A stretch of DNA of 30,418 bases. It comes from GYS-P2D sp964489125 (GTDB lineage Bacteria; Bacteroidota; Bacteroidia; Chitinophagales; Saprospiraceae). The notes under the pieces are model-generated. The model saw only the letters and a list, made by a program, of their open reading frames with translations, was not told the origin of the DNA and made no database searches. This document shows positions 23,027 through 30,418 of this stretch, piece by piece. Both the position numbers and the translations under genes were made by a program. The DNA lies in the NCBI GenBank assembly GCA_964489125.1, contig CAZAXY010000032.1, positions 1 to 30,418 on the forward strand, given 5' to 3'. How positions within the stretch are numbered: the first letter of the stretch is position 1; every line of letters starts with the position of its first letter.

Positions 23027-23057
23027 AAAACTACGATAATCGTAGTATAATGCAAAC
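23019..23057. promoter_or_regulatory. 39-bp nested palindromic operator of the abiE operon
   Basis: Inner arms CTACGAT (23031-23037) and ATCGTAG (23039-23045) flank a single A. Outer arms GTTTGCAT (23019-23026) and ATGCAAAC (23050-23057) lie four bases outside on each side. Both pairs share the same centre, base 23038, and all 15 pairs match. The abiEi ATG is part of the left outer arm, so binding would block initiation directly. AbiEi proteins are known to bind inverted repeats at their promoter. Confidence 0.7.
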
Positions 23058-23341
23058 GTTATTCCAAGATATGGTTTAAATCAAGAGACCAATCTGAGAC
23101 ACTTGTCCCTATATCCAATAACAACCTGAACTGATCGACGATTCTTCAGACGATTAGTAAGACTTAAGATCTCTCCACAAGGTCGAGAAAAAATTATATG
23201 AAGAGAGCGTGACGCGTTACGACTGATGAGTAATTCATCCCCGAGCAGCATCTGACAAGATCAGGGCAGGCTCTCGAGGTGGACAGCCTTGTCGTGTGAA
23301 GCATCACTCTCAGCAACCCTAAAAAGCTGTATCTTCATGTT
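23058..23341. other. Intergenic gap between abiE and the ParE/RelE-type pair
   Basis: These 284 bases separate divergent genes and should hold the promoter of the plus-strand toxin-antitoxin pair. The half next to the antitoxin is richer in GC and contains short stems such as CTGA/TCAG near 23253, but nothing I can name. A CTGATGAG string at 23223-23230 is not part of a ribozyme. Confidence 0.4.
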
Positions 23342-23572
23342 ATGAGCATACAGGAACTTAAACAGCGCATAGCGCAGCTCTCCCCTACTGAACAGGACGA
23401 TGTACGGCAGTATATCGATATGCTCCAAAGCAATGAAACCGTATTGGATCCCCTACCCGATCAGGTGTGGACAGAAATTGAAAAACGGTCGACTGCAATA
23501 GACGACGGCACCATGAAGACGTCCTCTGCACAGGAGGTGGTGGGCGTATTACGAGAAAGGATTGGAAAGTGA
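23342..23572 (+). CDS. Antitoxin of a ParE/RelE-type module
   Basis: A 76-residue acidic protein. The first 30 residues are a helix pair (IQELKQRIAQLSPTEQDDVRQY) and the C-terminal part (EIEKRSTAIDDGTMKTSSAQEV) follows the pattern of the small addiction-module proteins found next to ParE/RelE toxins. There is no obvious DNA-binding domain, so autoregulation is uncertain. Its TGA overlaps the toxin's GTG, the standard antitoxin-first layout. The assignment relies mainly on this context. Confidence 0.75.
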   Translation: MSIQELKQRIAQLSPTEQDDVRQYIDMLQSNETVLDPLPDQVWTEIEKRSTAIDDGTMKTSSAQEVVGVLRERIGK

Positions 23573-23862
23573 GCTACGCTGTAGTCATCGCTGAAGCTGC
23601 TAAGCAAGATCTGATCGATATCATTGATTATCTACACGAAATTTCGGAAAGCTACTCTACTATTTTCATATCAGAGTTCGAGGAGTACCTCACGCATTTA
23701 GAAGAAGCGCCAGAGCTATTTATTAGAGTTCGTGGCAAGTTCCGTCGTATGTACCTAAAGCGGTTTAAATATCATGTCATATTTAGGATTGATCGTGATG
23801 TGGTTACCATACTGGCAGTAGTGCATGAGCATCGCCATCCAGATAGGTGGATAAGGAGGTAG
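23569..23862 (+). CDS. ParE/RelE-family toxin
   Basis: A 97-residue protein with the ParE/RelE fold pattern: two N-terminal helices (AAKQDLIDIIDYLHEI) and C-terminal strands with the typical FRRMYLKRFKYHVIFRID and TILAVVHEHRHPDRW. The GTG at 23569 overlaps the antitoxin stop by four bases. Sequence alone does not decide between gyrase poisoning (ParE) and mRNA cleavage (RelE). It is intact. Confidence 0.85.
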   Translation: MSYAVVIAEAAKQDLIDIIDYLHEISESYSTIFISEFEEYLTHLEEAPELFIRVRGKFRRMYLKRFKYHVIFRIDRDVVTILAVVHEHRHPDRWIRR

Positions 23863-23924
23863 AGGGGATTTAAGTAGAATCTGCAAGTTAATGTCTCCGA
23901 AGGAGAATAGAAGCGGATTATCTC

Positions 23925-23943
23925 TATACTCTATTCGAGTATA
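23925..23943. terminator. Hairpin between convergent genes
   Basis: TATACTC and GAGTATA form a perfect 7-bp stem with loop TATTC, followed by AAAA on the plus strand. It lies between the end of the ParE/RelE toxin gene and the end of the giant lipoprotein gene and could stop transcription from either side. Confidence 0.4.
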
Positions 23944-23980
23944 AAAGGCCATGTCATAAGTGAGATAGGAAGACTACTAT

Positions 23981-26900
23981 CTATTGTTCAATGATCTGAA
24001 CTTTAAGACTTCCCCAGTTATCGTTAAAATTATTATCGGAAAAATGTAAAGAAAGTTGTTCGCCCTGTCCGATAATTTCAAATTCATATAGATGATTCTG
24101 ATTATAACTTTGAGAGGATATAGAGTGAACATCTAGTTGACCTATACCCCAGTTGAATTTAACACCGACTGAATTGGACGGTAAATCCGATGAGGGACAA
24201 CGAAAACCAGGTAGTGCAAAATTGAAAGCCACATCATGAGTTGCACAACAAGTCCTGCTATTATCATTTGAGGGGTATGTTACAAGAGGTTCTATCTCAC
24301 CGCAACTGGTTGAAAAATCACCTTGTTTCCATACAGTATACGTGCCATCTACTTTTATAAGATATTTTTTGCCATTGGCTACTATCACTGAACTGCTAAC
24401 TTGGGAGGATCTTAAACTAAACACAAATTCATCTACTAATTGATCAAGAGCTACTTTGTACAATTCCGTGATTTCTTCTTCGCAAAGAGTTCGATTATAT
24501 AATCTTAACTCATCTATAATACCAGTAAAATGTGGCGGAGTAGTCCAATCAAGAGCTACAGACCCTATAGTCAATCTGCCTGTTCCAGCATAATCTCTGT
24601 GTGGAATTTTTAATGACTGTACATGCCGGTTATTTATTCTTATGTAAATAGAATCCTGATCTTTTGTTTGCACTATATGATACCATTCGTTTAATGGAGC
24701 GATTGTAGTCGAGATTTTATGATTAGTAGTATTGTTTCTTCTTATGGCATAATCAAATACTTGAGAGGATCTATAGCCTAAATTGATATCATAATTGTCG
24801 TCACAGCATCCACCATCAACATTACTTGTTCCATACTGGTCATAGTCAGATATAAAAATATTGTTTGCGTTAGTTGCTGAAACCCCAGTTGGCTTAATCC
24901 AAAGAGAGACTGTATGATGACGGTTACCTATAATCCCAAGTGATGCAATATCATCAGTAATTGTTATGAAATCGCCCATTCCGTTGAAACTATACGCAGA
25001 ATTAACCCTGCCATCAAGGCCCTCCGTCAATGAAGCGTTTACGGATGATGCATGATGTCCATTTCCACTCTCGTCATTAGCATTCCCATTAAATGGATAA
25101 TATGCTACAAGGCCATTAGACAAATCAGCATTAGGGCAATCAACTACAGGTTCTATCTCATAAACCTCGCATCCGTCATTTTGGATAACGAGCTCTTGAC
25201 CAAGTGGAACTTCAAAATTAGAATTCAGCATAACAGTAGGTGCGGAAAGTAATGAATTGTTATCTACAATAACATTATCAACGGCAGTAATACTATTCGC
25301 TGCAATATGATCACCTGATAAAGAAGTATTCATGAACATATCATCCTCTATGCAAAAAAGGTCGTCAGAGGTGAATATCCCGCGCCCATGCGTAGCGGCA
25401 ACGATACGGTTATCTGATCGACGATATTTGATCATGTCAACTCGGGTATTGGCGAGTCCAGCGTTTGTAGGATTCCACTCTGTGGTTACACCAGCAATAT
25501 TATCCGTCGACCAAACACCCATTTCCGTAGCGATAAAGGCCTGGTCATAATCTAAGGGATTAAACATCGCCCATCTGACAGGCATGTCTGGTAAGTTATT
25601 TTCTATAGGTAACCATGGTGGGTTTTCTGATTCTCCTAAGTTAGTCCAATAAACACTTTCGCTATTTTCGCCATAGTTAGACGAAGTGATTAGCACCCTA
25701 CCGTCATCAGTTCCTTCGGCTATTTCAATACACGAAATCCAATCGCCTATGCCAGGTTCATCAAATATTAGATCGGCCTGCACCTCTGTCCCAATGTGGG
25801 CATCATCTACACGTATAACTTGGCCACCTTGTAATCCAAGATATACCCTGTTAGGAACGTTAGAAGACACTCTGACTGCAGTTATTTGTTCATCGACCCC
25901 TATTATATCAACCATATCATAATCTAAAGAATCTTCCAGATTATTCCAACGAATATAACTCCCGTGTCCATTAGCGATATATAGCACATTGTCAAAATCA
26001 GATAAATCAGTAGGATTTATAAATAGAGAGTTGTCATCAGGTAAATCTAAAGTGGAATATCTTGATCTATAAAAATGACGCTGTGATGAAATAATGAAGT
26101 CATTAGAGTCTAATTGACTGACATGTGCAAAGCCTCCATCCCCAGATAAGAATTTTTCGGCGATCTTATCGGTGGCACGTCTAATTATAAAGCTACCATT
26201 GTCCTGAGTTCCTCCAATTACGCTTTGACTTGTGTGAAAAGGATTTATATCAGCTGAATACATCTGAGTAATATTTAACCCGTTTCCTTGAAAATTTATG
26301 GTGGTACCGCCATCAATTGATTTATACACTCCCCCATCATTTGCAAACCAGACTGTATCGTTGTCGAAGAATTGCACTATGTGTTGATCAGCATGAACTG
26401 AGTCAAGTTCACATCCTCCAAACCAACTTGAAATTTGAGATACAGATGCGATTGACTGTTCTGTAGATATTTTGAATAAGTCTATACCTCCAAAAAATAA
26501 ATGATGATGATTTTGAGGATTAATACCGACCGAGAGATTATAATATCCTTGTCCGCCAGCCCAATCATCTTCTAAAACACAATTAAAATTTCCATTTTCA
26601 TCTCTTTGATTCTCATGGTTTAAGTCTGACCACTGTGGGACTAACACGTCTTCTTCTAATCCTTCGCCAATGAAATACCTCTTTACATAAGGTTTATTGG
26701 TTGTAGTGGAGTTAGTTCTATCTTCGATAAGTGCATATATTATATTTGGAAATGACTGTGCAATATCGAACTCGATGCGTCCTGAGTTTATAGGAGCCGC
26801 AAATCTCAATTCCCATATGTGAGAAGAATTGAGTCGCTTCCGTTCATAAATACCGTTTTCGGCAATAGCGCCATATATTGCACCTGTACTGGAGATTTCG

Positions 26901-27709
26901 GCATCTGAAACGAATAGATTATTTGTTGTTGTTTCCTTTACAAAAGAAGCACCATTTGAATCTGAACTATATATCCCCCCTCCAGCTCGATTCGGATGAC
27001 CAGTAAAAGCAATTAAAGTCCCAGTATTAGTTACGATCAGTTTGTTTACGAACTGAAAATCGTCAGTAATGGTCGACTGAAGGTGTGAAAATATATCTTG
27101 TCCATTTATGAAAGTTGATCTCCATATTCCCATTCCCCGAATCCGAGAATGTTGATTTGTAAAATCGTCAGCAGAACGAATTGTAAAAGATTCACCCGTT
27201 CCAAAATATAAAATGTCGTGATTTGTAGGGTCTTGAGCGATGGTAGTAATAGCCAAATTAGAAAAGTGGTCATCAATATGATTCCATGTACTACCGCCAT
27301 CAGTTGTTTTCCAAAGCCCCCCAGACACTCCCCCAACCCAAACAGTATTACCAGATGGATCTCGCTTGTCAATTAAAAGAGCACGGACTCTACCACCTAT
27401 GTTAGAAGGTCCCCTCTCATCCCAATTCATGAAAGGTATTGCTGCTTTTTTTAGGAGTTTACTGTCAACATATTCTTTCGCTTTTAACAATCTATGTGCT
27501 GGAATCGAATTGGTTTTGACATCACGTGTCATCATGAACTCGTGTTCAGCTCGTCCAATCGCAGTTTCTTCCAGGTTAGATATTTCTCTAGTTGGTTCTG
27601 TAGTTTGACAAGACAATAGTCCAATCAATAAAAATATTAATAAGACGATGTAAAATATGATTGTGCGCAGTGAGGGGCTCATACCAATAAATTTGATCGA
27701 AGACCTCAA
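23981..27709 (-). CDS. Giant surface lipoprotein with sortilin-like propeller and LamG domain
   Basis: A 1242-residue protein. The N-terminus has a hydrophobic segment and a lipobox ending in Cys34 (LIGLLSC); the ATG at 27682 (residue 10) gives a more normal signal length than that at 27709. Residues of about 70-790 hold BNR/VPS10-type beta-propeller repeats (GGLWKTTDGGSTW, GGVYKSIDGGTT). Residues of about 860-1085 form a LamG/concanavalin-like domain (GLVAYYPFNGNANDESGNG). A further beta domain with an unusual Cys-Cys pair (RTCCATHD) ends the protein; no typical type IX sorting domain is visible. Such proteins bind glycans or proteins at the Bacteroidota cell surface. It looks unrelated to the defence genes around it and may serve adhesion. 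Confidence 0.85.
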   Translation of the reverse strand: MRSSIKFIGMSPSLRTIIFYIVLLIFLLIGLLSCQTTEPTREISNLEETAIGRAEHEFMMTRDVKTNSIPAHRLLKAKEYVDSKLLKKAAIPFMNWDERGPSNIGGRVRALLIDKRDPSGNTVWVGGVSGGLWKTTDGGSTWNHIDDHFSNLAITTIAQDPTNHDILYFGTGESFTIRSADDFTNQHSRIRGMGIWRSTFINGQDIFSHLQSTITDDFQFVNKLIVTNTGTLIAFTGHPNRAGGGIYSSDSNGASFVKETTTNNLFVSDAEISSTGAIYGAIAENGIYERKRLNSSHIWELRFAAPINSGRIEFDIAQSFPNIIYALIEDRTNSTTTNKPYVKRYFIGEGLEEDVLVPQWSDLNHENQRDENGNFNCVLEDDWAGGQGYYNLSVGINPQNHHHLFFGGIDLFKISTEQSIASVSQISSWFGGCELDSVHADQHIVQFFDNDTVWFANDGGVYKSIDGGTTINFQGNGLNITQMYSADINPFHTSQSVIGGTQDNGSFIIRRATDKIAEKFLSGDGGFAHVSQLDSNDFIISSQRHFYRSRYSTLDLPDDNSLFINPTDLSDFDNVLYIANGHGSYIRWNNLEDSLDYDMVDIIGVDEQITAVRVSSNVPNRVYLGLQGGQVIRVDDAHIGTEVQADLIFDEPGIGDWISCIEIAEGTDDGRVLITSSNYGENSESVYWTNLGESENPPWLPIENNLPDMPVRWAMFNPLDYDQAFIATEMGVWSTDNIAGVTTEWNPTNAGLANTRVDMIKYRRSDNRIVAATHGRGIFTSDDLFCIEDDMFMNTSLSGDHIAANSITAVDNVIVDNNSLLSAPTVMLNSNFEVPLGQELVIQNDGCEVYEIEPVVDCPNADLSNGLVAYYPFNGNANDESGNGHHASSVNASLTEGLDGRVNSAYSFNGMGDFITITDDIASLGIIGNRHHTVSLWIKPTGVSATNANNIFISDYDQYGTSNVDGGCCDDNYDINLGYRSSQVFDYAIRRNNTTNHKISTTIAPLNEWYHIVQTKDQDSIYIRINNRHVQSLKIPHRDYAGTGRLTIGSVALDWTTPPHFTGIIDELRLYNRTLCEEEITELYKVALDQLVDEFVFSLRSSQVSSSVIVANGKKYLIKVDGTYTVWKQGDFSTSCGEIEPLVTYPSNDNSRTCCATHDVAFNFALPGFRCPSSDLPSNSVGVKFNWGIGQLDVHSISSQSYNQNHLYEFEIIGQGEQLSLHFSDNNFNDNWGSLKVQIIEQ

Positions 27710-27796
27710 AATAAAAACACTGGAATAATTATTCAGTACGGTTGAGCCTAATTAACTATTGATGACCAAATACATCGCATTCTTAAAGTTGCTCCC

Positions 27797-28066
27797 CTAC
27801 CCTTCTATCTCGCTCAGTGCTATAATATCCTCCCAGATATTGTTGAATAGGTCATTTGGATGGATGTCTGCTTTAATAAGGATCTTAAGGAGTGTGGTTA
27901 ATTGCATGTTACTGCCATTTTCGTACTTGCCATACTTGCTTCTGTTGAGGTCATGAGCGAAGGCATACTTCTCATAATTGGTGTAGCCTTTATCATGTCG
28001 AATTTCTCTTAGTCGGTTTCCGATTATCTTCAGGGCAAGGTCATATATTTCTTTCTCCTCAGGCAT
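27797..28066 (-). CDS. XRE-family transcriptional regulator
   Basis: An 89-residue protein that is essentially one helix-turn-helix domain: LREIRHDKGYTNYEKYAFAH, then NRSKYGKYENGSNMQLTTLL, with a short acidic tail. It is divergent from the parA cluster across 423 bp of repeat-rich DNA and may regulate it. Small XRE regulators of this type often sit next to partition or transfer genes in mobile elements. The target is not known. Confidence 0.8.
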   Translation of the reverse strand: MPEEKEIYDLALKIIGNRLREIRHDKGYTNYEKYAFAHDLNRSKYGKYENGSNMQLTTLLKILIKADIHPNDLFNNIWEDIIALSEIEG

Positions 28067-28489
28067 GTAGCAAATGTTGGAGAAATGCCGCTGATGTGGT
28101 ACGCACTATTACATACGCATCAATAGGCGCATTTCGTACGTATGATAATACGTGCGCTTATACTTATGATAATCATAATATTTATTATATTTATATGATG
28201 ATAATCACATATGCATCTTATGTTTATAAGAATTCATGCTTATATACATACAAATTACTATAAGATAAACCTCATGCATCTATATGATATTTATACTACG
28301 TGTTTTATACATATGTAATATAATCATCATATATTTGTACAATGGATGTCATATATATGTAAGTACGGTAATCGCCACTGAGAGAATAAATGACAAAACA
28401 GCTGATATTATAGGCGAGAACATTAAAAATGCGCTCGTGCCTATCAAAGTAGGCTTAGAATCAAAGAAAAACAACAAGCTATTAATAAG
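28067..28489. other. AT-rich repeat region upstream of parA
   Basis: The gap contains a perfect inverted repeat ACGTAT/ATACGT (28138-28153) and three related direct repeats around TGATAAT: 28143-28151, 28167-28175 and 28199-28207, the last two being identical TGATAATCA. The rest is a run of short AT-rich words with many ATATG and CAT steps. Small ribbon-helix-helix partners of ParA bind such repeats upstream of their operon, so this is a candidate centromere and operator. An origin of replication is also possible, but no replication protein is encoded in the window. Confidence 0.45.
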
Positions 28490-29233
28490 ATGGCAAGAAA
28501 CGAAAATCAGGTCATAGCGGTCTGTAATTTTAAGGGCGGGGTAGCAAAGACCTCAAGTGTAATGAATATCGGAGCTGCACTGGCCTCTAAGGGCAAGAAG
28601 GTCTTGTTGCTGGATATGGATCCTCAATTTAATCTGACAACATCGTTTGGCATATTCGATCAAGAACAGACCATATATGATGCGATCACTAAGCGAGTAA
28701 GCGCTCTGCCAATAACTCCTGTTAACGACAATCTGCATCTCGTACCGTCTAGTATAGAGTTAAACAAAGCAGAATTAGAGATGTCTGCAGAGTTTAAGAG
28801 AGAGGAGCGATTGACAGAATTGATTTATGCGGTCCGGGATCAATATGATTATATCATTATGGATTGTCCACCAAGTTTGGGTCTGCTGACTATTAATGCT
28901 CTGGTGGCTTCTGACGTGATCTATGTTCCTGTAGAGCCTGAATATCTGGCCCTAAAGGGGTTTTCAGTATTAGAGCAAGCACTAGATAAAATCGGGATGA
29001 CACTAGATCGGATCTTCATCACAAAATTTGACCGTCGTAATATATTACATAGAGATATTGCTCAAAGCCTTATAGATCATGCAGGTGATCGAGTATTTGA
29101 TACGCCCATAAGAAAGAATATCGCAATTCCTGAGGCAATAGCCAATGGACAAGATGTCTTTACGTATGATCGCAAGTGTAATGGGGCAGAGGACTACATG
29201 AATTTAACTACAGAAATTATCAATAATGGGTAA
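28490..29233 (+). CDS. parA: ParA-family partition ATPase
   Basis: A 247-residue ATPase of the MinD/ParA family. The deviant Walker A motif is KGGVAKT (15-21), Walker A' is LLDMDPQ with Asp42 and Asp44, and Walker B is YIIMDCPPSLGLL. It lacks an N-terminal DNA-binding domain, so it belongs to the short ParA class that pairs with a small DNA-binding partner, as seen next. In Bacteroidota conjugative elements the similar protein TraA occupies the same place, so this could be a transfer-region ATPase instead of a plasmid partition protein. The ATG at 28490 gives the usual short strand before Walker A. Confidence 0.9.
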   Translation: MARNENQVIAVCNFKGGVAKTSSVMNIGAALASKGKKVLLLDMDPQFNLTTSFGIFDQEQTIYDAITKRVSALPITPVNDNLHLVPSSIELNKAELEMSAEFKREERLTELIYAVRDQYDYIIMDCPPSLGLLTINALVASDVIYVPVEPEYLALKGFSVLEQALDKIGMTLDRIFITKFDRRNILHRDIAQSLIDHAGDRVFDTPIRKNIAIPEAIANGQDVFTYDRKCNGAEDYMNLTTEIINNG

Positions 29234-29630
29234 GAAGAAAAGCTTTAGCAGTAGCGGTCTTGCCGCACTGACAGGAAAGAGTAGGGTAGAACCACTACAA
29301 AAGGCCACCGAAGTGCCAACGGTAGAATCTGTACCACCACCTATTACAAAGGAGCCGCCAAAAATCGAAACTATTCCATCTAAGGAGTCGTCCGCACCAG
29401 TTCCTGCAACTAAGGTATCGCCTAAGAGCCGCATTTCAGCAAAAAAGAAAAAGAACTCGGGTCTCCAGGACCCTAACAAGCGTAGTATTAAAAAATCCAA
29501 TACTGCCGTTACACTATACTTGAATGCACATAATCTTGAAAAGCTTAAAACATACGCCGAGAACAAAGAACAAAAGATTTCCTGGCTGATAGATGATATG
29601 ATCTATGACTTCCTGCACGAGCATGAATAA
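29226..29630 (+). CDS. Ribbon-helix-helix ParA partner (ParG/TraB-like)
   Basis: A 134-residue protein whose first 85 residues are low-complexity and rich in Pro, Lys and Ser, thus probably disordered, followed by a compact C-terminal domain (TAVTLYLNAHNLEKLKTYAE, then KISWLIDDMIYDFL). A strand with two helices is the pattern of ribbon-helix-helix DNA-binding proteins. It overlaps parA by eight bases. Such proteins bind centromere repeats and stimulate ParA; the DUF3408/TraB proteins of Bacteroidota conjugative elements have the same layout. Which of the two it is cannot be decided here. Confidence 0.75.
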   Translation: MGKKKSFSSSGLAALTGKSRVEPLQKATEVPTVESVPPPITKEPPKIETIPSKESSAPVPATKVSPKSRISAKKKKNSGLQDPNKRSIKKSNTAVTLYLNAHNLEKLKTYAENKEQKISWLIDDMIYDFLHEHE

Positions 29631-29940
29631 GGTTAACTACTATTACTACAGCAGTATTAATAATCTGCAGAATAGATATCGATGGTATGAAATTATCATA
29701 GACGCCATCAATCATAATATCATCACTCGATGGGGTAGGATAGGCTCCACGGCTCGCAACAAGAAAATATATCATTACGAATCTCAAGAGCAATGTATTT
29801 CTCTTCTCATTAAATGTGATTTAAGACGAAAGCAAAAAGGGTATAAGAAACGTTCAGGTTTTTATCCAAATCAACATCTCTTAAGGGAGCACCTTCCGTC
29901 AGAATGTATACTATATGGGATACAATGTTCATTGTTTTAA
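29623..29940 (+). CDS. WGR-domain protein
   Basis: Using the ATG at 29623, which overlaps the previous stop by eight bases, the product has 105 residues; an ATG at 29605 is less likely. Residues of about 20-75 form a WGR domain: a strand with RYRWYEII, then ITRWGRIG (Trp37-Gly-Arg39) and a helix with SQEQCISLLIKCDLRRKQ. In PARP enzymes and some bacterial proteins WGR domains bind nucleic acid ends. The last 30 residues are basic and aromatic. Its overlap with the partition genes suggests a DNA-binding accessory function in the same operon. Confidence 0.8.
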   Translation: MNKVNYYYYSSINNLQNRYRWYEIIIDAINHNIITRWGRIGSTARNKKIYHYESQEQCISLLIKCDLRRKQKGYKKRSGFYPNQHLLREHLPSECILYGIQCSLF

Positions 29941-29950
29941 GGAGCAAAAA

Positions 29951-29983
29951 ATGTCTACTACAATTCAAGTAATAAATTTATAA
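29951..29983 (+). CDS. Possible 10-codon leader peptide
   Basis: An unusually good Shine-Dalgarno sequence, AAGGAG at 29939-29944, stands six bases before an ATG that opens a 10-residue frame (MSTTIQVINL) ending in TAA. It begins ten bases after the WGR gene. Most genes here lack such a site, which makes it notable, but ten codons may be chance. Confidence 0.2.
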   Translation: MSTTIQVINL

Positions 29984-30003
29984 CTCAAGTTATGTACTTC
30001 ATA

Positions 30004-30028
30004 TATGTTAATGTCTTATATTAACATA
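30004..30028. promoter_or_regulatory. Palindrome upstream of the LuxR-type gene
   Basis: TATGTTAAT and ATTAACATA form a perfect 9-bp inverted repeat around a 7-base spacer, 23 bases before the ATG of the LuxR-type HTH gene. It may be the binding site of that protein or a neighbouring regulator. Confidence 0.5.
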
Positions 30029-30051
30029 CAGATTAAATACTCGATCAACTT

Positions 30052-30312
30052 ATGAAAAATACTCGCCACGGTATTTTACCATACTGCCACCCATTATATC
30101 TCTCTGAAAGTGAAAAAACGGTCCTCTACGACATCTGCAATGGACATACTAATAAAGAAATTGCAGACAAGCTTAATATATCGAAACGCACTGTGGATAA
30201 ACGCCGAGAGAATCTACTCATGAAGTTTATCAGTAAGAATACTGCACAGATGATTAGCAATGCCTATCGATTAGGCTATTTGAAGTCGAGTGATAAGGAG
30301 TTGGTGGTGTGA
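30052..30312 (+). CDS. LuxR/GerE-type helix-turn-helix protein
   Basis: An 86-residue protein that is almost only a GerE-type DNA-binding domain: LSESEKTVLYDICNGHTNKE, IADKLNISKRTVDKRRENLL and a dimer helix. Residues typical of the family, including the EIA and the TVDKRR recognition helix, are present. There is no receiver or autoinducer domain, so it must be controlled by level or by partner proteins. Stand-alone GerE proteins occur in Bacteroidota mobile elements. A palindrome directly upstream suggests autoregulation. Confidence 0.85.
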   Translation: MKNTRHGILPYCHPLYLSESEKTVLYDICNGHTNKEIADKLNISKRTVDKRRENLLMKFISKNTAQMISNAYRLGYLKSSDKELVV

Positions 30313-30327
30313 GGTGTCAACGAAGTG

Positions 30328-30364
30328 GCGATATAGGGCTGTACGAAGTATGCCCTTATATCGC
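30328..30364. terminator. Strong hairpin after the LuxR-type gene
   Basis: GCGATATAGGGC pairs with GCCCTTATATCGC, all pairs matching except one bulged T, with a 12-base loop. It begins 16 bases after the stop codon. A terminator is likely, though no T-tract follows directly. Confidence 0.55.
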
Positions 30365-30373
30365 TTGTTGAAC

Positions 30374-30402
30374 AAAACCTACGGTAACCTTAGATAGGTT
30401 TT
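30374..30402. terminator. Second hairpin ending in a T run
   Basis: AAAACCTA and TAGGTTTT form a perfect 8-bp stem with a 13-base loop; the right arm ends in four T bases and outer bases CTTG/CAAG extend the symmetry. With the preceding hairpin it makes a double terminator on the plus strand or marks an element boundary near the window end. Confidence 0.45.
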
Positions 30403-30418
30403 GCAAGTAATTAATAGA

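Noticed and set aside
23223..23260. CTGATGAG core as a hammerhead ribozyme
   Set aside because: The required GAAA segment and a closing stem III are absent at the right distance.
28284..28517. A 77-codon frame overlapping the parA start
   Set aside because: It overlaps the repeat region and the first 28 bases of parA and begins with a low-complexity Ile-rich stretch. The second half looks slightly protein-like but has no good start codon.

Overview
The window looks like accessory DNA from a member of the Bacteroidota. The support is indirect: an AT-leaning base composition, few clear Shine-Dalgarno sequences, Sec signal peptides ending just before Gln, a large lipoprotein made of a sortilin-type propeller plus LamG, and a ParA gene followed by a small ribbon-helix-helix partner as on Bacteroidota plasmids and conjugative elements. 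There is no rRNA, no complete tRNA, no ribosomal or central-metabolism gene, no transposase or integrase, and no CRISPR array. I read it as a mobile element, or a defence-loaded island carried by one.

Left part (1-9966). A GC-richer, hairpin-dense non-coding stretch (1-763) is followed by a tightly packed minus-strand operon running 6856 to 764: inner-membrane protein, SH3-like/subtilisin-family protease, secreted protein with a barrel-like C-terminus, and P-loop ATPase. Upstream of it lie a Mg-dependent endonuclease/exonuclease/phosphatase-fold enzyme on the minus strand and, divergent from that, a TIM-barrel amidohydrolase with inserted membrane helices. A sensor-ATPase, a protease, envelope proteins and a nuclease together suggest a conflict or envelope-signalling system that I cannot match to a named one.

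Middle part (9966-23862) is a defence island: DUF3800 protein, a small HTH-like protein, higB-higA (higA fused to an ImmA/IrrE-type metalloprotease), a small beta-rich protein, a reverse transcriptase of probable DRT type with a 317-bp upstream gap fit for its non-coding RNA, a single-chain Eco57I-like restriction-methylase, a Cas4/DUF2779-type nuclease with four cysteines, a secreted thermonuclease, abiEi-abiEii (type IV toxin-antitoxin) and a ParE/RelE-type pair. Gaps between these genes carry related hairpins and degenerate tRNA-like pieces, as if modules had been exchanged repeatedly.

Right part (23981-30418) has the giant lipoprotein, an XRE regulator, and a 423-bp AT-rich region of short repeats upstream of parA, a ribbon-helix-helix partner and a WGR-domain protein. 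A LuxR-type HTH protein behind its own palindrome follows, then two strong hairpins.

The points most worth following are: the reverse transcriptase with its upstream RNA candidate; the four-gene protease/ATPase operon; two interleaved perfect stems in the leader of the Cas4/DUF2779 gene; a fully symmetric 39-bp nested palindrome over the abiEi start; and a hairpin family with a compensatory base-pair change. All functional statements rest on motifs read by eye; no search or folding was run.
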